Assembly: GCA_036244855.1 (NCBI GenBank)
Contig: BQKZ01000018.1
Location: 101,293-165,292, forward strand
Direction: 5' to 3'
Origin: Temnopleurus reevesii
Lineage: Eukaryota; Echinodermata; Echinoidea; Temnopleuroida; Temnopleuridae
Length of the DNA stretch: 64,000 nt
The notes beneath the pieces are model-generated. The model saw only the letters and a program-made list of their open reading frames with translations. It was not told the DNA's origin and did not search any database. Every line of letters starts with the position of its first letter. Within the stretch, counting starts at the first letter, position 1. Positions 1 to 10,649 of the stretch are shown here, one piece after another. The position numbers and the translations under genes are program-made.

Positions 1-21
1 TTTTGCCTATTACAAAGCTTG

Positions 22-150
22 AGCCCGGTCACATAGGACCCTGGAAGCAACATGATTCACCCTGACTCTTTGTTCATTCACAGTTAACTGCCTCAGAATA
101 ACGAGTCGGGGTGAATCGTGTTGCTTCCGGAGCCCTATGTGACTGGGGCT
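22..150. mobile_element. Palindromic MITE-like element, family A copy 1
   Basis: Left arm AGCCCGGTCACATAGGACCC (22-41) is repeated in inverted form at the right end (GCCCTATGTGACTGGGGCT, 132-150). Pairing continues inward over about 50 bp per arm (GAAGCAACATGATTCACCC). A second copy lies at 34558-34693 and a decayed one at 60921-61044. There is no coding capacity, so this is a non-autonomous element. Superfamily not assigned. Confidence 0.8.
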
Positions 151-425
151 TTACCATTGGATGTCAATTGCTCTCAAAGTGATGCGCAGATTGTAGTAAG
201 ATTAAAAATAAAACATGTTTCATTCAATAAGTGGAATTACAGAATTATCAGAATTAACATGGTGATCAGATAATATTTACTTGTATGCAATATGAAAGAT
301 AACTTTTGGAATGGATCCTTAGGTCTAGGGACATCCTAGCATGGAGACTGGCGCGGAAGGAAGGAAATAAGCTTACCATCGGATGTCAATTGCTACGATA
401 TTGATGCACAGATTGTAGAAATTTC
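151..425 (+). repeat. Short direct repeat flanking the first palindrome
   Basis: TTACCATTGGATGTCAATTG (152-171) followed by TGATGCGCAGATTGTAG recurs as TTACCATCGGATGTCAATTG (374-393) followed by TGATGCACAGATTGTAG. Two units of about 50 bp, 222 bp apart, in the same orientation. Function unknown. Confidence 0.75.
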
Positions 426-780
426 CTGTTTGATTTGATGAGGGCCACCTTCAAGTCTAGAGTTGAGTCGAGGGTCAGTCGATCGGCAAAGGAATGACAG
501 GTGTAATGGCTGCCATGTTCTAATAATCAGTCATTTAAAATCCACATTTGAATGTCCAGGTACATTATAAAGAAGGGGAATCATTTTGAGCCCCTCCAGA
601 ATGTTTTCTCTCTGTTCTTGTGTATGAAAATTTGCCAATCTAAATTTGCCTTCATATATGATAGCTCATATTCATTAAATGGTCACATCTGCAAGTTTAT
701 TCCCAGAGTAGATGTAATTCAATCAAAAATATATTTTGACAGAAATGATATATTTCATTTTGTTTATAAGTAAGATGGTG

Positions 781-820
781 CTAGGATTGATAGCTCAAGC
801 TCTTTTTTTACTTCAAAAAT
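781..820 (+). repeat. Dispersed repeat fragment, copy 1
   Basis: CTAGGATTGATAGCTCAAGC followed by a T-run and ACTTC. A near-identical stretch occurs at 11309-11344 in the same orientation. It is probably the end of a larger dispersed repeat whose body is not recognisable here. Confidence 0.5.
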
Positions 821-3800
821 ATATTTTGGAATGTAACATCTAAAAATTTGTGATTTGAATGTGTTTTTGATCGATATGGGCATTGTATGTCTGGCATTTT
901 TCTTAGTGAAACATTATGAATTTGGTATGATTAGTCTTCGTTAAATTTGATTAGTTCCAGAGGGATGCTTTGCATTATACAAGTTTATCCCATTTCCACA
1001 GCCTTATCCTGTTTATTTTTAGCCCAAACATGGATATTTTGGGTTACTTCATGAAATTGCCCAGATGAAAACTAACTTCTGACTGGTAGCATGGGAACAT
1101 TTTCTGCATGATTTTGTTTTCTCTTGTTACCTTCTATTTGAGATTGTGATCATTGAGATTTGGAGCAACAATGGGAAGAATTCGGTGTTTGTTACGACTG
1201 ATTTCACTTAGCCTTCCATGCTAGCGTGAAACAGGTTTTTATGGATTTTCATCTGTATTGTCATTTTGATATCTTTATATCCCTGTTATCAAAAGTTGCA
1301 GGATGTTAGTCTGTCTGTTTGAATAACATCAATCAAAAAACCAAAGATGATGTTTTGAAATGCTGAGAAATCTTTGCTATTCTACTTGAAGAAATCTCGA
1401 ACAGCACTTTCAGGCCTCACTGCAGATACTTGTAATTAAGAAAACTTTTCTAGATATTATTTGCATGTTTGTATTGAAAAAATGAGCTAGAAAGTAATTA
1501 TTTTCTTGGTACGGATATTCTATTTTCTCAATTGTTATGTTATATAATCATGTAGGAACAGATTTGAGGCTTGAATGTCCTTCAAAATCTTGTACTATAA
1601 ATAAATCTCTGAAGCTGAGGGAATATTACTTTCCTCTCTTGGGCAGAGATTAAAGTTGAATTCAAGATTTTACCTGTCAACAGCTTCTTATTTTGATTCC
1701 TTATATGGGCACATAATTCAATATGTGTACAATATGTGGACATTCTTCTCAACTGCTGTTTATTTGACCAGGGTACTGTACAGCAAGTTATTTTCTAATA
1801 ACCAGTTTTAATTCTGTTTAGAATACATAATTGGCAGAGCAACTTATTATGTGTATTAAATTAGTCTTTTGATAACTACAAGATAGCAATAGTTTATTGG
1901 TCTGTGATCATGAAAATTACCTCACAATAATCATAAATTGATGAGTTTAATAACTTTGGTTCATTCTGAAAGGCTATGTAAATATTAAAATGGGTATAGG
2001 AAAGTGTGAAAATGAATGCACTCATCCTGTCTATGCATCTCTGATTTTTCTTTCATATCCTGTAAAATCCTTTCTTAGCACGCTCAGTTAGTTTCCATCC
2101 CAAGCTGGAGGCTAAACTAAACTTCCAACCATCCAGAAAATATGATTTGTTGAATATTGCATCGTCATGTTACTTGGAGGCTTATGGTTTGGAGACGGAG
2201 TGTCTCGTTGCGAGACCGGAGCCGCCCATCTCTTGGCCTGATGGCTTCAAAGGGATGTTGAATGAAGGATTTTGGTTTGATTATTGCATCAAAGGCACTG
2301 TTCTCACTACCAAAATGAATGCCTGCAAAAGCGTTCTGATCTGGAGATGAGAATGCTTAGGGAGCATGCTTGAAGAGCAATTGCCTCTTGACATTGTTTG
2401 CCTGAGAGTATTATCTCTAGATCATGCAAAGGCAATCCAGCACAGTTTTACGAAGGCGTATTCAATGTACATGAATCAAACTGATTCCTGGAAGATCGCT
2501 GTTCTACTTCATCACTTTTCTTTGAAATTTCTGGTGCATTAGCTTGCTTGATATATTTTCCCCTGTAATTACTATGACGATTAACCTTTATTGAATTTGT
2601 TTTCATGACAGAAAACCAATCAAATTTGAGCATGCTTTAGTACTTGTGGGATCCCTCCAAAAACCATGTTCAGATGCAACATGCTGTAACAGAGCCCAAT
2701 AGCACAAGTAAACTTCATGTATAGAGAAGTCGAAAAGAAGAACGCTCTTTCAGTATCAAATGAGAACAGAGCCATGGGGTGTAGAATAGTTGGATTTGGT
2801 TGATTATTGCATCTTAGGTCAAGGAGCCGGGCGGACGCTATACCAGGGCTTTGCTGAAGATCCTCCCATTTGCTATCTCATCTGGATCTTCTTATGCCCT
2901 GCCCTCGAGCTTTCCTCTACAGCTTTGAGGATGTGTTGTTCATTGACCTGGGGCTTTTATGCTTTAGTCTCACATACTAAGAGAAGAAGAACTACAAATT
3001 TCTCGATATCTGTGACACCATTCTTACATGTATGATACATGAGCAATTTTGGTCTAACATTATGCATTGTTAGTACAAGAAGTCTTGTTCCACATCATTC
3101 TTAATTAGTTATCATTTGGGAGCTGGTAAATAAATTTGTTAGTACATGTAACTAAAAGCCTGTGAGCACCGATATAGAATTTGAAAAAAAATATACACAG
3201 TGAAAAGTGCCTACACCTTAGTAGAATCTCTCGCTCTTTCCACTTTTGGTAAATAAAAAATCATTGGTTTGATTCGTTGATAAAAATTACCAGATAATTA
3301 ATATGTACACCAGTAGTCAATTATTTGACTTAGGGAAGTTCGACTTACAGGTAGAGTGTATCGTAGAGCCTACTTAGTTTTGTTCCCCACCCTATATTTA
3401 TTTCAGACTTGGGTTTTCTCTTGGTTGAGAAATGGTAATAATCCGATGTAACACAGATTAATTTTGGCATCATGAGGATTCAATTTACAAATTGATTTGA
3501 AACTCTGAATAGCAAACCCTCAAAGGCAAAAATACTTGCCCTATTCTGATAGAGGAATAATAATTTGTCAGCTTTAATAGCTGAGTTATAGCTTAATAAA
3601 TGTCAAAATAGTTTATGATCATATTTCATATCAATAGTCATAAATATGGCCCTAAATAGAGGCGATTGTACCAAGAGGCTTTGCCAGGGAACTATAACTA
3701 GGGTATTTGGGAGTTTACTGGTAATAAAAGCCAGGTGAAATAATTTGCAATGGAGGAAAACAGAAGAGAGTGGGGAAGGTTTCTCTTTGAAGTGACCGGT

Positions 3801-4214
3801 CGACTTTTGAGGAGTAGGTCGAGCACATGTCGGCAACCCTCTGGCTTCCTCAGGCTTTGACATCACCTACTATCAATCTTCATGTTTGCTGATCTGACAA
3901 TGCATGTTATCATAAGGCCTTTTGCCACCGAGCTGCATTATACACAGTATGAGTAGTCGTAACATCATATGGGATATCCCCCACGGGTATTGACACGAAT
4001 GTGATGCTTATACATACACACTCCCGCCGCCAAACCGAAGTACCCCTTCGACCTAGCAAATCATCCTCAGAATCCAGACTCCGTGCTCATTTAGAACCTC
4101 ACAGATGAACTTTATGAAAGTTCTGAGAGTGTCACACCCCTCTAGCAGAATTAATGACGATTGGAACATGATATGATTGTCGGTAGAGGTTGTGCTTTTG
4201 TCAAGGAAGTTCAA

Positions 4215-4302
4215 CAGAAAAGAATCTGTAAAAAAATAAATAAAAATAAAAAAAAAAATTAAAGAAAATATTAAAGAAAATTTAAAAGAAAATAATATAA
4301 AA

Positions 4303-4335
<33 letters not shown>

Positions 4336-4426
4336 ATAAAAAAAGTAACAAATTAAAAAATAAAAAAAAAAAAAAGCAAAAAAACATATTAAAAAAAAAA
4401 TAAAAAAATAGAAAAAAAAAATAAGA

Positions 4427-4460
<34 letters not shown>

Positions 4461-4508
4461 AAAAAATAGGGAAAAAAAAAAAAAAAAAAAAAATAAAAAA
4501 AAAAAAAA

Positions 4509-4549
<41 letters not shown>

Positions 4550-4629
4550 AAACCAAACCACAAAAAAAAAATACCAATTAAAGACAATCAAATTCAAGAA
4601 AATAAAATACAAAAAATGAACTAAAGTAA

Positions 4630-4660
<31 letters not shown>

Positions 4661-4795
4661 AAAAAAAAAAAAAAATTAAAAAAAAAAAGAAATAAAAAAA
4701 AAAAAAACAACAAAAAGAAAAAAAAAAAAATAAAATAAAAAATAAAATAAAAAAAAAAAAAAAAAAATAATAAATTAAAATAAAATTTTAAATTT
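4215..4795. repeat. A-rich low-complexity tract abutting the exon acceptor
   Basis: About 580 bp of nearly pure adenine, broken only by scattered T, G and C. It ends a few bases before the exon at 4803. Long homopolymer runs are error-prone in assemblies, so the true length is uncertain. The open frames read on the opposite strand (poly-Phe) are meaningless. It leaves the 4803 acceptor with only a very short pyrimidine run (TTTTTCAC). Confidence 0.95.
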
Positions 4796-4799
4796 TTCA

Positions 4800-4805
4800 C
4801 AGCAG
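4800..4805 (+). other. NAGNAG tandem splice acceptor
   Basis: The sequence CAGCAG gives two AG acceptors 3 nt apart at the start of the prodomain exon. Use of the first includes a Gln codon; use of the second drops it. Both keep the frame. Confidence 0.6.
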
Positions 4806-4974
4806 TTTGGTCTGTTCCACACTCACAATGGCACCCAGTTCTACATCGAACCTGAGAACGGGACCAGCCATGGGGTGGAGACCGATACCAAACCCCACCT
4901 CATCTACACCAGTGGACCTTCATCCCACCCCAGCGACACCCCAAGCCCCTCGACAGGTGGCTGTGGAGTCACAG
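4803..4974 (+). CDS. ADAMTS: ADAMTS metalloprotease, internal exon: C-terminal half of prodomain
   Basis: This is an internal exon of a secreted zinc metalloprotease of the ADAMTS family. It is 172 nt, reads open from phase 0 and ends in phase 1 at a consensus GTAGGT donor (4975). Its 57 codons carry the family's prodomain pattern: GLF...NGTQFYIEP (codons 3-17), then KPHLIY (codons 30-35), then GGCGVT (codons 52-57). The Cys at codon 54 sits where ADAMTS proenzymes have the cysteine-switch-like CGV motif that helps keep the zymogen latent. Two N-glycosylation sequons (NGT) are at codons 9 and 19. The acceptor is a CAGCAG doublet at 4800-4805, so the exon could begin at 4803 or 4806. No start codon is expected here; the signal peptide and early prodomain must be encoded before the window. 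The prodomain acts in the secretory pathway as folding aid and inhibitor. The family call is firm. The exact paralogue is not; vertebrate ADAMTS1/4/5/8/15 look closest. Confidence 0.88.
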
Positions 4975-5350
4975 GTAGGTCACCATGATTTTTTTTCCGA
5001 GGAGTGGTGAGGGCTTGGAGCAGTGGAGTGTGCGAGTTATGAAATATGAATGATTTTGATGTGCACTCATCAGTCCGAGAGAAATATTGATGTTGAATGT
5101 CGATCTTTGACACTGCTATATTATAGCATCAGTGAGCACCTTTGTAATTAAGTGTATTTCTTCCTTCTAATGAAAAAAAGTGATTGTGTGACTAGTGATA
5201 TTGTTTTAAATGTATGAATCAGTTTTTTAATTGTTCACAGAAGAGGTTAAGCTAATTTAGAAGCATTGACTAGTTGAGGTGTATGATTGATAGTGTAAGA
5301 ACATAGCAGCAAACTTTAATTACTGTGGATTTGTCTCCTGATCTGTGCGC

Positions 5351-5480
5351 TAATCTGCAAGCACAGACCCTAAGCTTTTGATTGGAGCATGTGCAGAGCG
5401 TGATACAGAGTATGCAATCTGTTATTCATGACACACTGCATTGCTTTCGCCTTAGCCTTGGGTCTGTGCTTGCAGACTAT
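5351..5480. mobile_element. MITE-like element, family B (TAGTCTGCAAGCACA) copy 1
   Basis: Left end ATCTGCAAGCACAGACCCTA and right end inverted (GGGTCTGTGCTTGCAGACTA). The inner sequence has the family's GTGCAGAGCGTGATACAG motif. No coding capacity. Other copies are at 9889-10110, 32892-32990 and 43195-43378. Confidence 0.82.
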
Positions 5481-5489
5481 CTATGCGCC

Positions 5490-8400
5490 GCAAGTAGCAT
5501 GTATGGTATAGCAGAATAAAAGTCACTCCTATCTTCATGGTGATGTAGTGAGTACCCATGTACATTGTCGCAATGTGTACTGCCTATGGATCCAAGCAAC
5601 TTTTTACTTCACAAAGTTCAACATGTGGTATCACAGTTGACCCTTCTTTCAAATAAAAGTTCTGTTCACAAATTTTGAGAGAAGTTGGCATGAAATCTGC
5701 CACTTTGTTTCTAGGGAACCCACTAATCTTGACAATCCCGAGCTCACTCATCCTTCGAGATGTCTTGAGCGATATGAGTCATCAACCCTCCTTTTGTGAA
5801 CGGAGAGCGAATGGCGTCAGGTTTTCGGTTGCCACCTTAGAGTTAAATTTAGCCCCTTCTCTTAATCCCCCCTCTCAATAATCCTTCACCTCTCTCTCCC
5901 CCTCTGTTTCTTTCTATCTATCACTTTCTCTCTGACAAGGGGGGTATCTTTAATCTTAATCTCTGCGGATGGATGAGGGGGACTTAAATCCCAACTGTTC
6001 TAATTTAGCTCTACAAACTAAAAAGAGATTGGTTGAGGGGTTACGATTTGAATCCCTTCTGTGCTTGTTCCGCAACAAAGAATAAAAGAATCTCTGAGAG
6101 GTACAATGACACATTGGTGTTGATAACTTAGTGTGAAAGTAAATAAATGATAAATAGCGAGGGAAAAATGTCCTTGCTGATGCAGGGAAGAGGATTTCTT
6201 AGTATGATCAGAGTGTATAGCTGTCAAAATTAATAAGGGAGTTGGCAAATCAATGAGGGTAAATCTATGACAGGTTTGATATCACAGGTCAGACTGGGTC
6301 AAAGTTGGCAGTATGTTCTACTGTCTATGTTAAATCTGCATTTGGTGTGTTGTTACTCTCAAACCAAATACGAATAGTAGTTTGTACGTTGAATACTGGG
6401 AATTTACAGTTTTTGTGAGTTGATTTTTATTACTGACAATTTTGTTCAAAATGATATCAACCAGGAACTAAAAGATGAGTGTTTTTTTTAAATCACCTTC
6501 AGTGAAGTTTGTCTCATAGAAGTGAGTTTTATTCTGAAATTGACAGAAATAAGCATGAAATAGGTCCATATACATCCCCTCCCTTCCCCCGAAATAGGTT
6601 CAAAGATGTCCTCTCCCTTCCCCACCTATACTGTCAGTTGGATGATTGACCAACTTAATTTTATTAGCTACTAAGTTTTGTTTCAACTAGGCGATATTAA
6701 ATGAACTAAAAGTGAAAGTAAGTTTGGTAGACAAGCCACTTAGTGCACAGAGAACAATAAAAGAGGATATAATACATTGTTCGGACGGTGCTTAACAAAA
6801 TCAATCGCAGTTTAAAGACGACGAAAGAATGTTTTAGGAAGTAGACATACAAATGTATAGCTAGGTAATCTGGCTGTTTAAGCAGGTCGATACTATTGAT
6901 TTTTCTTTTTCCTCCCAACATCATTCCCTCAAATGCCTTCCTTTGGTGGTGATATCACGTTGCTCAATTGCAGTTTAGTGAGTGTATAGGATTGAAGTTG
7001 ACCCAGTGAATTATCCTATTGAACTCATTCTGACAGCATTGATTGAAGAATTTTGCGCATTCTATGGGGTCCTCAAAGATTTTTTTCCCTTGCCACCCCA
7101 GGAGGATTTGATTTCTGTCTGCATCATATCAACCCTCTATGATCGCTTTTTTGGACAGTGTCCATACGAGGGAAAGTAGTTTGTACTTTTTATGATATTT
7201 TATGATATTTCTAGCTCTAACAATAGCTGCCAATAAACTCAAATTAATAATTAATTTTTAATTTGCTTAAATATATGCTCTTTTTTCAATACACAGGCAA
7301 TATTAGTCACTGCCGTTAATACTGAGCTGAGGATAATTAAATGTTTTTGTTTAGATTTCTTTCGCTTTATATTTGGAGTGCTTTTCCAATTAATAGTTCA
7401 TGATGATATATCTGGAGAGTTAATTAGTTTATTTATACTTTTTAGTTGAGGAATACGATAATTAACTCCAGTGATTGTGTTGAATTATGAATGAAATGAG
7501 GATCAAAGCATGGAACTAAGGATAAAAATGGTTTTATTTTCATTAGCGTAAATATTTTTTAATCATTTGGATTGAAGCAGCTTGAATTAGATATTAGATG
7601 GAATCAATGATTATATTGTGCTATTCAATTTCCCCTTTTAACAATTCAAAGCATTTTATTGATTGATTACATATTGTGCATGACTTTTGACTTTTAATCC
7701 TTTTTAATCTCAGTAGTAAAATTGCAATTAAATATTATGCACTTCCTCTCGTGGAGACCCCCTACTATTTCATTTATCAATTCTTTGAATGGATGTATTT
7801 AGCGAAATACAAAGTATAACCAATAAAATTTGATTGGCTTCCATTTTTTACGTATAGTGCTCTATTATGGGAATTTGTAGTCCAATAGACAAGGGGGAAA
7901 TAAATCAGTTTGATGATCTGGGATGGGTTAATTATCGTTGTCTATCGAGTTTTATAGGATGGTGGTTTGCCCATGGACTCCAGGTAGCCTTTGTGTTTGA
8001 TCAACGCTTTACAAACACTGCATTCAAAAGCACAGGAAATGTAAATGACTTTTTCTCAATGGCAAATTGATATGTTTCTAAATGCCCATTCTATCATTAA
8101 AGCGTTCCCTGGGGACAAGAAATACAACACAATTGGGCTAGAGTTCCTGAGGTGAAGCTTTAGACAGTCTTACCACGTATTTTGGTTGGCTAGACCGCAG
8201 GATTTTTTTTTTCACCCTCTTTACCCCCGTTTTTGAACCGTTTGAACTGACAGGCCCGCTTTAGTTTCTCCCAGGTCAATATTTCACCTCACCGGGTTTG
8301 CAGTACAACACATGCTTTGTCATACAGTGCGTGCGCCACACAAAGCACCATCTTCAAGTCCTGGCCTACAATTATAAAACGGAAAGTACTATGACAAGAG

Positions 8401-9180
8401 TTGCATCCGGTCATAGCTTTGCTTTCTGAGAAGGTGTAAAAAAGTGACAAGATCCTCAATTTAACAAATTTTGCACAAAAGTATGTTGATAACGTTCACA
8501 TTATTCGTCATATGGGTTTTTTAGTTTTTTAGTTTGTACAACTCTGATGTAGAAACATGTTTCCTTACAAATGTTTAATTTGCAATTTGTTGATCTATGC
8601 TTCTGTACTTTTGCAAATTTTTAGTCCAGCTGCAATGTAATATTAGTTGCATTCAGTAAGAACATACCCCAGCATTTTCATGTGAATAAAATTGAGATAG
8701 GTTTGTAGGATTGAGTGTGAAAATAGCCTTAGATGTTGAAAGAGCGATATATTATCTATACATTTTAGATACATCTGCGCAAATGAACAGCCAAGTGTAT
8801 TAGAATAATGAAAGACTGTCTGGGTTCAAGGAAAGATAAATTTGACCAGATTACATTTTCTCTACTATTATTGAGTACTAACATTCAGAAGTCTCAATTA
8901 AGCAATTAATCATTTAATTAATATTTACATTTTAGGCCCATTTTCCCTGTCTCTCAAAAATTTTGAAACCCTTTTTACGATTAGCCTGATGTAAATTTTG
9001 AAAAGGAGAGGGATTACAATGTTTCCGTCCACCGTGATCAGGGCTTTCATCCGTCTAGTAGCCAGCAGCCAGAAGGGTTGAAATGAACCATGAAATTAAG
9101 AAATGCTTGAAAGATCGTTGGTCAAAGCTCACGACCATATAGGTTACCCCCGAATTACCCAGCTCTAGCCCGCTTCCTTC
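5490..9180. other. Intron stretch with no recognisable gene
   Basis: AT-rich. It contains a pyrimidine-rich run near 5880-5935, a small direct repeat of TCCCTTCCCC-type sequence at 6559-6623, and scattered short open frames without homology. Nothing further can be supported. Confidence 0.4.
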
Positions 9181-9330
9181 GTTGGGGGGGGGGGATATTG
9201 AAGTCCGATCTAAGATAATTTTTTTTTACACAGGGCGTGCTTGAAAAGCAGCTGAATGCAACTACCCTGTTTTTAAAGAAGACTGTAATGAATAAATAAT
9301 AATTCTAAAACCATAGAGATACCAAAATTT

Positions 9331-9457
9331 TTATTCTTGACAGCCCTAAAGCTTGCCCGAGGCTGGCCTGACATAGCAACAAGATAATAATGTGCAAAAT
9401 GGATTTCAAGTATTTTAATCTTATTGTTATCAAGCGGTTTAAGGGATACCACGTTAC
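9331..9457 (+). repeat. Dispersed repeat family C, copy 1
   Basis: TTATTCTTGACAGCCCTAAA, then GCTTGCCCGAGGC, ATAGCAACAAG and TGGATTTCAAGTATTTTAAT. Aligns over about 125 bp with 59217-59342 in the same orientation. No terminal repeats were seen and the family is not identified. An A-rich run follows at 9471-9520. Confidence 0.7.
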
Positions 9458-9888
9458 TAAATAAGTTAGAAAAAAAAAAAAAATAAATAAAAATAAATAA
9501 ATAAAAAAACAAAACAAAAATAGCGCTCTGCAATTAAGCAGTCAAATATTTATCGACATGAAGCCCAGAAAGGGATGACAATGAGAAGTACACCTTTTCA
9601 TCAGTTTTACAGACCTGCATATAGTACCGAATTCAGGCCAGCATGCGTTTACATCAAATTTTAAGGCTTGCCTAAAAGTTGGTGTAAATCTTGTCTTTGT
9701 GAGAGTTTAGAACCTAAACCAACTGCAGTTATCCAGACCAACTCTTTTCATGTAGGATCCCTATGGGAAAGCAGGTAAACTGTAGCTTCTTCTTCTGGAC
9801 AGGCTTAACTGAACATTTAGTTACAGGTTGAATGTGAAAAATAGATACTCATTAATATTATGAGAAGCATTATTTTTAGTCTTGTCGG

Positions 9889-10110
9889 TTAAGGTGTGAT
9901 TACACAGGCCGAGCTGAGCTGTAGTGGTCTTTTATTGGTAGGGATTTATTCTGCAAGGGCAGACCCTAGGCTTTCGGTGTGTGCATGCGCAGACCCTGTA
10001 TCACGCCCTGTGCATGCACACACAAAAAGTCTAGGGTATGTCCCTGCAGACTAAATCCCTACCACTAAAAGACCACTACAGCTCAGCTCGGCCGGTGTGA
10101 CCACAACTTT
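9889..10110. mobile_element. Near-perfect 220-bp palindrome carrying the family B core
   Basis: Outer arms GGCCGAGCTGAGCTGTAGTG (9908-9927) and its complement CACTACAGCTCAGCTCGGCC (10074-10093) enclose a family B core (CTGCAAGGGCAGACCCTAGG at left, TAGGGTATGTCCCTGCAGAC at right). Arms are about 105 bp each and almost meet at the centre near 10000, so a single strand could fold into one long hairpin. The outer arms are absent from the other family B copies. No coding capacity. Confidence 0.85.
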
Positions 10111-10292
10111 ACTTGGGGCTGAATTGAAGAACGGCAGTTCCAGTTTGTAGTATCGTTGTTTTTGTTTATAAACAAAGAGCTCTAGGCATCCATCCGTAAC
10201 CCTCCTGTCTTTAAGGTCTACTGCTCATCTGTTTACATCGCTCCTCTGGTTTACCCGCTCTCAACACCGCATGTGAAATAGTAGGGGCAATA

Positions 10293-10644
10293 GTAGGGGC
10301 ATTCGCACTACAAATTTGGATCTTGATTTGAACATCGATGTTATTCAGCCAGTAATGTGCGCACAAGAAATTAAAATCTCGATCCTAATTCGGAGCTTTG
10401 AAGTAAAGTTATTGCTGTATCAAAACAATCACTGCACACACGAACCTGCTTGGCGGATATTCCCGCAATGTGCAGTGAGTTGATTACATCAATGTCGGAA
10501 TCACCCTACCGTTCGCACTATGGTTGAAGGGGTGATATTTCGATACAAATCACCAAAATATCGTGTCTGTACTAAGAATTAAAGTGATCCTGACGTGGAC
10601 GTCAGGTAGGATCGCGGTTAATTGCCATAGTGGGAACGCCCCTA
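10293..10644. mobile_element. MITE-like element with TAGGGGCRTTCSCACTA ends
   Basis: Left TAGGGGCATTCGCACTA (10293-10309) pairs with right TAGTGGGAACGCCCCTA (10628-10644). Length about 352 bp and no open frame. Terminal inverted repeats are short with two mismatches. A further TTCGCACTATGG motif lies inside. No clear target-site duplication. Confidence 0.6.
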
Positions 10645-10649
10645 TTGGT

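Larger units (their letters stand above)
1..4219. other. Partial upstream intron, no coding sequence recognised
   Basis: AT-rich sequence before the first visible exon, presumably the preceding intron of the ADAMTS gene. It holds a palindromic element at 22-150, a short direct repeat beside it (151-205 and 373-425), and a 35-bp dispersed repeat near 781. The open frames at 552-773, 2147-2350 and 2790-3035 have no recognisable homology or splice context, and I do not call them genes. The earlier prodomain exon was searched for here and not seen. Confidence 0.5.

Noticed and set aside
4053..4612. Poly-Phe frames on the minus strand
   Set aside because: Products of the A-rich tract, not proteins.
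4807..5010. Plus-strand frame overlapping the prodomain exon
   Set aside because: It lies in a different frame from the ADAMTS reading (4803, phase 0) and is a shadow of the true exon.
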